From SSF14 sp037045585 (GTDB lineage: Bacteria > Actinomycetota > Acidimicrobiia > Acidimicrobiales > Microtrichaceae), in assembly GCA_037045585.1 (NCBI GenBank), contig JBAOIR010000009.1, forward strand, positions 62,001 through 126,000: a stretch of DNA of 64,000 bases, in the 5' to 3' direction. The position numbers and the translations under genes were made by a program. Within the stretch, counting starts at the first letter, position 1, and every line of letters begins with the position of its first letter. The notes under the pieces were generated by a model. That model was not told the DNA's origin. It worked only from the letters and a program-made list of their open reading frames with translations, and did not search any database. This document shows positions 8,289-16,200 of the stretch, piece by piece.

Positions 8289-9155
8289 TCAGGCTGCTCG
8301 TTGGGCAGCGTAGGTCTGGGCAGGGGTGTGGTGCCCGAGGCGGGCTTGGTGGCGTTGGCGGTTGTAGAAGACCTCGATGTGGTCGAACAGGATCGTGCGC
8401 ATCTGCGACCTCGTGAACTGCTCGAACGGTCCGTGGATGTGCAGCAGCTCCCGCTTGATCGCCGCCCACGTCGATTCCATCGCGGCGTTGTCGAAGCAAT
8501 CACCGGTCGACCCGTAGCTGGCGTTGATCTTCCAGTCGCCGAGCCGGTTCGTGAACTCGAGCGACGTGTACTGGCTGCCACGATCGGCGTGGTGCACGAG
8601 ATCCCCGGCCGGTTGGCGGCGAGCCAGCGCCATCACGAGCGCGTTGACGACGAGGTCGGTGGTCTGACGTTCGCCCATCGACCACCCGGCCAACCCCCGG
8701 TCGTGGAGATCCTTGATGCCAGCCAGGTAGAGCTTGCCGTCACGACACTTGAACTCGGTGATGTCCGCAACCCAGCGCTGATCGGAACGCTCGGCGGTGA
8801 AGTCCCGCTCCAACAGGTCGGGCGCGGGTGCGGTGTCGGGCCGTCCTCGCCGCCACTTCCGGCGGCTGTGAGCACCGACCAGGCCGCATTCGGCCATGAT
8901 CCGCGCCACCCGCTTACGCGAGTGCGAGCGGCCCCGGTGACGGAGCTGGCCCTCGACACACGGCGACCCGTAGGTGCGACGCGATGCCTGGTGGATGTCG
9001 AAGATTGCGTTCGCCAAGTGGGCGTCGTCGAGGAGATGGTCCGACAACGGTCGGTTCGCCCACTCGTAGAACGACGAGCGAGGCACCCCGACCAACTCGC
9101 AGAGCCGCTTCACCGGGTACTCACCGGCATGATCGGAGACGAACCGTCGGCTCAC
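8289..9155 (-). CDS. IS3-family transposase OrfB (DDE catalytic subunit)
   Basis: This 288-residue protein carries the retroviral-integrase-like catalytic domain of IS3. An N-terminal HTH_21 region (ELVGVPRSSFYEWANR, KRVARIMAECGLVG) is followed by the DDE triad: D in RWVADITEF, D in HHADRGSQYTS, E in NAAMESTWAAIKRE. Length and order are normal. It starts with GTG in a GTGA overlap with the orfA stop, so it may be translated alone or as an OrfAB fusion by frameshifting. Confidence 0.95.
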   Translation of the reverse strand: MSRRFVSDHAGEYPVKRLCELVGVPRSSFYEWANRPLSDHLLDDAHLANAIFDIHQASRRTYGSPCVEGQLRHRGRSHSRKRVARIMAECGLVGAHSRRKWRRGRPDTAPAPDLLERDFTAERSDQRWVADITEFKCRDGKLYLAGIKDLHDRGLAGWSMGERQTTDLVVNALVMALARRQPAGDLVHHADRGSQYTSLEFTNRLGDWKINASYGSTGDCFDNAAMESTWAAIKRELLHIHGPFEQFTRSQMRTILFDHIEVFYNRQRHQARLGHHTPAQTYAAQRAA

Positions 9156-9436
9156 CTGTTCGTCTCCCGAGCAAAATAGGCGGCTGCTTTACGAAGGATC
9201 TCCCGATCCATCTTCAGATCGGCGTTCTCCTTGCGGAGCCGAGCGAGCTCAGCGCGTTCAGTCGGGTCCAACGCTCCCGGCTGTTCGGATTCCTCGGCAG
9301 CTTTCACCCATGACGCCAATGATCCGTCGCTGATGCCCAGCGATCGGGCTACCTCGACCCGAGACCGGTCCGAGCTGCGAAACAGTGCGACCGCTTCACG
9401 CCGGAACTCCTCGGGGTACTTCGATGGACGACCCAC
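9152..9436 (-). CDS. IS3-family transposase OrfA (DNA-binding subunit)
   Basis: About 94 residues from a GTG start: VGRPSKYPEEFRREAVALF, then an HTH (VARSLGISDGSLASWVK) and a leucine-zipper-like coiled coil (LARLRKENADLKMDREIL). This is the standard OrfA layout of the IS3/IS150 group. A longer frame reaches 9484 but would include the terminal repeat, so the GTG at 9436 is preferred. It overlaps orfB by 4 bp. Confidence 0.9.
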   Translation of the reverse strand: MGRPSKYPEEFRREAVALFRSSDRSRVEVARSLGISDGSLASWVKAAEESEQPGALDPTERAELARLRKENADLKMDREILRKAAAYFARETNR

Positions 9437-9476
9437 GCGGGCCTCCTTCCTCCAGAGCGATGCGCTCCAGAATCTG

Positions 9477-9502
9477 GTGTCCAAGATCGCGGGTCAACTC
9501 CA
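9477..9502 (-). repeat. IS3 terminal inverted repeat (orfA side)
   Basis: The reverse complement is identical to 8250-8275. It is followed by the second ATC target repeat. Confidence 0.92.
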
Positions 9503-9615
9503 ATCCGAAGCCTCGACCCCACCGGACGCGGAGCGCACCGCTGGATGAACCGCTGGAAGCCAGCCCTCAACGCCTTCGCCATCACGTTCGGCGACCGACT
9601 CTTCCCCACCAACAA
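9503..9615 (+). pseudogene. IS256-family transposase, copy 2, C-terminal segment
   Basis: Continuation of copy 2 after the IS3 insertion: SLDPTGRGAHRWMNRWKPAL then NAFAITFGDRLFPTN. It is broken again near 9616 by the IS1380 element; the remaining right end reappears at 11143-11181. Confidence 0.85.
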
Positions 9616-9619
9616 TAAC

Positions 9620-11142
9620 CCTGATTCTTCACGGGGTGGTTTGGGGGTGTGGGTCGGGGCTGATTTCGGTGTCGGGTCGGGTGCCTTGACCGCTTTGCGG
9701 CGCCTGGCCGCCTCGTCGGTGTGGTTGGCGGGTCCGGCGACGTGGTTGTGGCCGTGTTGGGGCGCGGTCGGTGAGGGTGGTGCCGTTCGCTCTCGGGTTC
9801 GGGTGGGGTCAAGTGATGTGTGCGATGCGCTGGTAGGCGTGGGTCAACACGTCCGCGGTGGGCCAGTCGTCGATGATGCGCACGACTGTCTGGCGTGCGG
9901 TGCGCACGAGCCGGCCGGGAGCGTGCAGCAGGGTCCAACGCAGTCTCTTGGGTCGTGTGTTCACCCAACTGGCGGGGAGGCACATGATCGCGAACCAGCG
10001 GAGCAGGTCCGCGGCGAGCGTGACGGTCATCAGCCACGCCTCGTTCGACTCGAACCGGTTGAACGGGAACCGGCACAGCCCGGAGTCTTTGAGGCGGGCG
10101 ATGTGTTGTTCGACGTGCGCGTGAGCGCGCTCGTCGCGTCGAGGTCGCGGGGATCGCCGGGCTGATCGGTGTAGAACCCCCAGTACCGGTAGTCCATCGA
10201 TGGGAACAGGCTGCGTTGCGCTCCGGGGTGTAACGGTTCGCGGCGAACGATCAGTCGGGTGCCGGCGGGGAGTTTCGGATCGTCGATGAGCGAGGTGAGT
10301 TCCGCGACGACCGCGCCGTCATCGCGTGGTTCGCGATCACGTCCCAACGCGGGTAGCCACACGTCAACACCGACCGCGTCGAGGATCGCCGCGTGAACAC
10401 CAGTGTTGCGACGGGCGCTCACGTAGAACCCGATGTTGCGTGCCCGGCATCCCCCCAGGAACCCTTCGGTGCACCCCGCAGCATCGGCACGCACCACAAC
10501 CCGTCGCGACACCCCCGTCGGGTCGTCGCCGTTTCGGTGACCAAGCGCGATCCCCGCGGGCAACTGGGCGACAGCCTGGTCCAACACGTCGAGGTGATCG
10601 GTCACAGTGTTCGCACCCGCGTTGCCTGGGCGCAGCACCGCGGCGAGTGTCTCACCGGTCGCGTCAGCGAAACACATCATCGGGTGGAACCCGTAGGTGC
10701 CCTTGAACGTCGCGGCAGCGTTCTCCTTGTCTCGGAGTGGATCCCGACATCGACGCGTCGAGCCAACAACACCGGCCGCACAGATCGGGGACCACACCGT
10801 GCCGTAACGGAGCACCGCTGCGGCGACACGCACGATCCGCCACGCTGACGCTGCGAGGGCCGGGCGACGCGGCCCGGACACCACCAACAGCCGGCCCGGC
10901 GCAGGGCGAACGAGCACGACGCCGCCCCCGGCGAGCACACGGGGGACCACACCGGCCCCGGCAGCACCGACCCACGGCCCCGGACAGCACCCGCGCGGCA
11001 CCGAGGCCGACAGCACAGCGACGAGCCACCGCGGGTCCGACGCGCACACCCCGGCCCCCGCCGCGCCGCCGGCACCGCACCGCAGCCCTCGGCCTCGCGC
11101 GAGACCACCAGGCCCCGTGCCCCCCCCCCAACCCCTACGGGC
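9620..11142 (-). mobile_element. Decayed IS1380-family element inserted in IS256 copy 2
   Basis: The element is flanked by TAAC at 9616-9619 and 11143-11146, a 4-bp repeat of the size IS1380 elements make. The left end starts CCTGATTCTTCACGGGG. The right end keeps only part of the expected inverse (a GGGGTTGG run on the minus strand) and has lost its outer bases. The transposase inside is frameshifted and its N-terminal part is not recognisable. Confidence 0.65.
9809..10740 (-). pseudogene. IS1380-family transposase, frameshifted
   Basis: The minus strand reads DKENAAATFKGTYGFHPMM, ETLAAVLRPGNAGANT, VVVRADAAGCTEGFL, PAGTRLIVRREPLHPGAQRS, YRYWGFYTDQPGDP, all conserved IS1380 blocks. A one-base loss near 10140 moves the C-terminal part (ERAHAHVEQHIARLKDSG, then AWLMTVTLAADLLRWF, RIIDDWPTADVLTHAYQR) to another frame that stops at 9809. 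At least one more shift separates the DKENAAATF block from sequence upstream. The first third of the protein (10740-11100) cannot be recognised in any frame. Confidence 0.75.
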
Positions 11143-11181
11143 TAACAACCGCCACGACCAGTTACACCGTTCTCTTGACAC
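11143..11181 (+). repeat. Right end of IS256 copy 2
   Basis: The last 39 bp of IS256, including the 26-bp right terminal repeat at 11156-11181, lie directly downstream of the IS1380 remnant. The giant adhesin gene ends 12 bp further on (stop at 11193). Confidence 0.87.
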
Positions 11182-11192
11182 TCCCTCGGGCG

Positions 11193-13250
11193 TCAGCGCT
11201 TGCGCAGTACCAACATCCCGATCGCGATCAACGCGAGGCCAACCGCTGTCAATAGGAACGCAGGCGCACCGGTGAATGCTAGCGGCGACCGGAACGTGTC
11301 CGCAGCGAGAACCGGGGCCGCTGCAGAGGAATCGTTGTTGGTGCTATCAGGGTCGACGAAGCCGCCGTTGCCTACGTTCTCGCCCGTGACCATCGCAGAG
11401 TTGATGATCGACCCCGAAGCAGCGGACGATACGGCGACCGTGAGGTCGATCGTGCTCGTCGCGTTCACGGCCAATGTTGAAGCACTCGTGCAACTCACCA
11501 CGTTGGCGGCTGCGGCGCACGACCATCCCGAACCGGTTGCCGAAACATACGTGAGCCCGTCGGGAAGGTCATCGGTCATCACGATTCCCGTGGGAGCGAC
11601 GGAGGGACCCTTGTTGTTCACCGCCAGCGTGTAGGTGGCGTTCTTGCCGGCCTGGATGGCGCCGACCAGGGTCTTGACCAGCGAGACATCGGCGTAGGGG
11701 ACCGACGTCGGGTCGGTGGCAGTGTTGTTGCCGGGCACCGGGTCGAAGACCGGACTCGACACGGTGACGGAGTTGATGGTCGATGGGGCGGCATCCTTCG
11801 CAACCGACACGACCAGTACGAACGTCACTGATGCGCCCGCCGCCAAGGAACCCCCTGACGTGCAGGTCACGACCTGGGCCACTGCGGCGCAGGTGAATCC
11901 GGTGCCGGCCATGCTGACGAACGACAATCCGGTCGGCAGGGTATCGACCACAGTGACCGGGTTCGCGGCTGACGGTCCGTTGTTCGTGACCGTAACGATG
12001 TACGTGCCGTTCGAACCCACGGCGAAGTCGCCGGTATGGGTCTTGGTCACGGCCAGGTCCGCCTGGTAGCGGTACCCGAAGTCCATGTCGGTGCGGTCCT
12101 GCCCACTGGTGAGGGTGGTCACTGACTGGCCGTCGAGGGTTCCATCGGGATCGAAGACGTTGACCAGACCCGCCGGGAGCGATGACGGATCGATCGTCAC
12201 GCGGTACCAGCCCGCGGGGAGATCGTTCACGAGGTACGTCCCGTCGCTCGCCGTCGTGGTCGTGAAGGTCACGTCGTCAGCCGTTCCGGCGGTGCCGTCG
12301 AAGCCGGCCCACACCACGGTGACCGCCGCTCCGGAGATACCCGATTCGGCGCCATCGAGCACTCCGTTGGCGTTGGCGTCCACCCAGACGGTGTCACCGA
12401 GCGACCCAGTGCCCGTATACCCGAAATCGGCATTGAGGTAGGGAGTGGTGCTCGTGAGCGTGATCACTCCTGACCGATGATCGAGTGAACCGCCCGAGCT
12501 GGCGTCGTCGTCATAGGTCTGGGTGAGGCCACCGGGAAGTGAGGTCTGATCTACCAGCACCCGATAGTCGCCGACCGGCAGATCGGTGAACGCGTACGAA
12601 CCCGTTGAGTTGGTCGTGGTCGACGTGGTCGTGATGTCATCGCTGGTGGATGCGACGCCATCGGGGCCCCAGAAATCATCGGCGGTACCGAAGGTGTTGT
12701 CGTTGCCGGCGGACTCCAAGGTCACGGTGACGTTGGGGATCCCCGGTTCGTTGGAGTCGCGGGAGTGATCGCCGTCGGCATCGAACCAGACGAGATCGCC
12801 CAGCGAGGTGGGCGCCGTGGTGATCGACGCGGCCGCAGTGTCGTCCTCGGTAGGTGCGGAGGATGCGTTGCCGGGCGTGGAGTCAGGATCCCACTGGTCA
12901 CTGGTTCCAACTTCGGCCGTGTTGACGATGGTGCCGACGGAAGCGATTCGGGCACGGATGACCAGCGTCGCGAAGCCGCCATTGGTGAGGGTGCCCACGG
13001 ACCAACGTCCTGTGCTGGACACGTAGCTTCCCTGCGAGGCGCTCACGGTGCTGCGGTACGCCATGGTCGCTGGAAGGAGATCGTCCACGCGAACCGTGGT
13101 GGCAGTGTCGGGGCCGTCATTGGTGACCCGGACCGTGTAGTCCACGTCGGAGCCGTAGTAATACGGGCCAGCAGTAACCGTCTTGGCGACGCGAAGGTCT
13201 GCTCGACGCACCCGCGGTGGCGGTGTCGTTCGGCCCGGCGAAGCTGCCAT
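11193..13250 (-). CDS. Giant surface adhesin, C-terminal part (DUF11 + SdrD-like B repeats + LAFTG anchor)
   Basis: This frame holds the C-terminal third of a gene that continues upstream after a frameshift near 13215; real coding here starts at about ADLRVAKTVTAGPYYYGSD. In order: one DUF11 repeat (DYTVRVTNDGPDTATTVRVD), two Cna/SdrD B-type domains (SLGDLVWFDADGDHSRDS and SLGDTVWVDANANGVLDG, each ending in a DFGY block), two more DUF11 repeats (ADLAVTKTHTGDFAVGSNG and ADVSLVKTLVGAIQ), then LAFTG, a hydrophobic helix and KR. This is a cell-wall sorting pattern, with LAFTG in place of LPxTG. The aspartates in the B domains suggest calcium binding. It probably acts outside the cell in adhesion; the ligand is unknown. 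Confidence 0.85.
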   Translation of the reverse strand: MAASPGRTTPPPRVRRADLRVAKTVTAGPYYYGSDVDYTVRVTNDGPDTATTVRVDDLLPATMAYRSTVSASQGSYVSSTGRWSVGTLTNGGFATLVIRARIASVGTIVNTAEVGTSDQWDPDSTPGNASSAPTEDDTAAASITTAPTSLGDLVWFDADGDHSRDSNEPGIPNVTVTLESAGNDNTFGTADDFWGPDGVASTSDDITTTSTTTNSTGSYAFTDLPVGDYRVLVDQTSLPGGLTQTYDDDASSGGSLDHRSGVITLTSTTPYLNADFGYTGTGSLGDTVWVDANANGVLDGAESGISGAAVTVVWAGFDGTAGTADDVTFTTTTASDGTYLVNDLPAGWYRVTIDPSSLPAGLVNVFDPDGTLDGQSVTTLTSGQDRTDMDFGYRYQADLAVTKTHTGDFAVGSNGTYIVTVTNNGPSAANPVTVVDTLPTGLSFVSMAGTGFTCAAVAQVVTCTSGGSLAAGASVTFVLVVSVAKDAAPSTINSVTVSSPVFDPVPGNNTATDPTSVPYADVSLVKTLVGAIQAGKNATYTLAVNNKGPSVAPTGIVMTDDLPDGLTYVSATGSGWSCAAAANVVSCTSASTLAVNATSTIDLTVAVSSAASGSIINSAMVTGENVGNGGFVDPDSTNNDSSAAAPVLAADTFRSPLAFTGAPAFLLTAVGLALIAIGMLVLRKR

Positions 13251-16200
13251 CGGCGTTGCTCGATGCGCCAGTGCGGTCCTCTCCGGCGACGGACGCGGTG
13301 TTCGTATGATCGAACGTGCCGGTCTTCGGGACGGTCAGCACCGCCGAGGTTGGCGTTGTTGCGAGCCGTACCGTGATCGTCGCTCCCGGCGCCAGTGGTT
13401 GGCCGACGCCGGAGACGAGATTTGCCCACGAGACCGTGCCGCCGGTGGCGCAACTCGGGGCACAGCCCGGCTCGACCGCAGCGTTGGTCACGTACGGAGT
13501 GGTGACCCGGGCGGAGCCGTTCACGTAGTCCCAGTCGGCAGGCAGCACGTCGCTCACGTCCACATTGAACGCATTGTCGATCGTTGCCCCGGAGGCATTC
13601 GTCACGACGATCTGCCAGGTGAAGTTCTGGCCGACGCGGGCGTCGGTGGCGTCGCTCACGACGGTCTTGTCCACGGTCAGGGACGGAAACTTGACGGTCA
13701 TGTCCACCGAGTCGGCGGTCACGTTGCCGCCGGGCCCGCTGGGATCATTGCCATAGGTGCGGTAGGTGATCGACGGATTCGCCGTTCGTTCCGTGACTCC
13801 GATGGCGTAGTAGGTGGGAATGTCGGCGGTGTTCTGGACATGTGCAGCGTCGCTGAGTGATCCACTGGCCACCAGATCGGCGGTGTAGGTGATGGTCACG
13901 CTGCCACCCGCTGCGATCGGACCGTCGATCTGCCAGGTGATGTCGGGATCGCCAACCGTCCATCCGTCGGTAATCGTGATGCCGCTCGACCCTGTGGCGA
14001 CAACATTGGTGAGGTTGGCGCTGGGCTGGTCGGACACGGTTGCGTCGTATGCCGCGCTGGTACCGCTGTTGGTGATCGTCAGGGTGTACGTGTAGTTCGA
14101 CCCGGGAGAGGTGCCACAGGTATCGGCGTCTCCGATGTTGCCGGCAGTCTGGTCACACCCGGTCTGCGATACGTCCTTGTCGATGCGGAGGGTTGGCTCC
14201 TGCACCGTGAAGGTCGCTGTGGCGACCGGGAGCGTCGACGTGTAGCCGGACGTCGACGGCACCGAACTCGGAACACCGGGACCGGCGAGGTTGGAGGTGT
14301 TCCACGCGAGCTGGACCGAGTTCACGAGCGAGTCGCCGGCGACGACTGCTGCGCCACCCGATGTGCGGTTGGCGGCGACATGGGCATCGAAGGTCAGGAG
14401 GTACTGGCAGGCCCCGGCTGCTGGCGTGGTGACATCGCCGAACCACCACCCGATGGAGGTGGTGCCGTTACCGTTCGCCGTCGGGGGAGTGATGCCCGAG
14501 AATCCCGACGGATCCGGACAGCTGCCCGGTCCGGTCTCGAGGGTGATCGAGTTGTAGGCATCGAACACCATTCCGTCGGGCATGGTGTCGACCACGGTCG
14601 CGTCGTACATCCGGGTCGATGCCGGCACGGCGACCCGCACCGAGTAGGTGGTCTTGGTGCCAACCGTCCCCGTCGTGGGGCTGACCGTCTTTGCGATCGT
14701 GGGATTGGTGATCTGGATGGTGTTGGTGGCGGTTGCCGTGTAGGACCGTTCGCCGGTCACCGTTGCGGGCATCGAACTGGTGGATCCGGCGACGTTGTTC
14801 ACCAGTGTGTTCGACGCGACGGCGGGGTTGTCGACGGTCGCCGAGTAGGTGAGCGAGGTCGATCCGGCCGGGGCGAGCGATGTGAGTTTCGCCGAGGTCG
14901 TTGTTGCGTTCCACGTGATCGTTCGGGCAGTGGCATTCCAGGTTCCGCCGTCGGGATCGACCGACCCACCATCGGCGACCGGAGTTCCGCTGTTGGTGGG
15001 TTCGATGCCGGCGGGCACCGTGTCGACGATGGAGAGTTCGTGGCTGGTGGACACGTCCGATGCGGTCGGGTTGGTGACCGTCAGGGTGTAACCAACGGTC
15101 TGACCCGGCGAGGCGAAGTTGCCCGTGGTGTTGTTGGACTTCGCGATGGACAGGCGGGGTTCGACGATGGTGGTCACGACTGCGTTGGAGTTGATCGCAG
15201 TTGCCGAGGTTCCGGTTGCGCTCTTCCAGTTGATCGTCGAACGATTCGATTTGGTGCCGCTCCGGGCATTGGACCCGGTGTCGAGCACCTTGGTGTCGAA
15301 CTGCAGGGTGAGGGTGTCGTCGCCGGAGTCGACGGCGTTCACGTACGGCGTGGGCAGCGTCACCGAGACGGTGCCGTTCGATCCGACCGATGGTGTGGAG
15401 AGTGCCGACCCATCGAGAGTCACGTTCGACCCGACGATGCTCGCGTTCCCGTCGAACGCCAGTCCGGCGGGAATGGCATCGGTGAAGACGCCGTCGTAGG
15501 TGGTCGTGCCCTGAGGAATGGTGAGGGTCGTGCTGTAGGTGATGACCTCGCCGATGGTCGCCTGCTCAGCGGTGGATGCCAGCGATCCGTTCGCGGTGTT
15601 GCCGGTCTCGCTCAGCGCAGACTGCTGCACCTTGGTGGCCCCGGGTTGCGGCGTATACACCGACGACGTGTCCGATGCTGCGTCGGTGTTGGCGGTGACG
15701 GTGCCGTCGATGTTGCTCGTCGGGTAGTACACCTGTGGCGAGTCGGAGGCGTTGGTTGCCGCTTGGTAGCTGCGGACACCGGCCGTGTTGACGAACGTGT
15801 GGCCCGGTTCGACGGTCGTCGGAATCGCAACGCCGTACGTGAGCGTCTTCTGGCTGCCAGAGCCGATGGATGCTCCGGCGAGCACTGAGATTGCCGCGGA
15901 TGTCGGCCATACAACTCGGGTTCCCGGCGATACGGGGCACGACCCTCCGTCGCTGACCGAGCTCACCATCGTGCAATCGATGCCGGTAGGGAGGACGTCC
16001 CAGACCTCGGTACTTGCCGAGTCGATGTTGCCGGTGTTCTCGAGGTCGACCCGATAGGTCACCACATCGCCGGCCTGTACGGCCCGGTTGTCGGTATTGG
16101 CGGCGAGGGGTCCTGCAATTGCGGTCGATGTCCCGCCGGTGATGGACCGAACGCCCTTGGTGAGGCGAATCTGCGGCTCGGTCCATTCGGCCGACGCCTG

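Larger units (their letters stand above)
8250..9502 (-). mobile_element. Intact IS3-family element inside IS256 copy 2
   Basis: A 1253-bp element with perfect 26-bp terminal inverted repeats (8250-8275 and 9477-9502, starting TGGAGTTGACCCGCG) and a 3-bp direct repeat ATC on both sides (8247-8249 and 9503-9505). Both orfA and orfB are open. The complete ends, target duplication and intact frames make it the youngest-looking insertion in the region. Confidence 0.93.
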
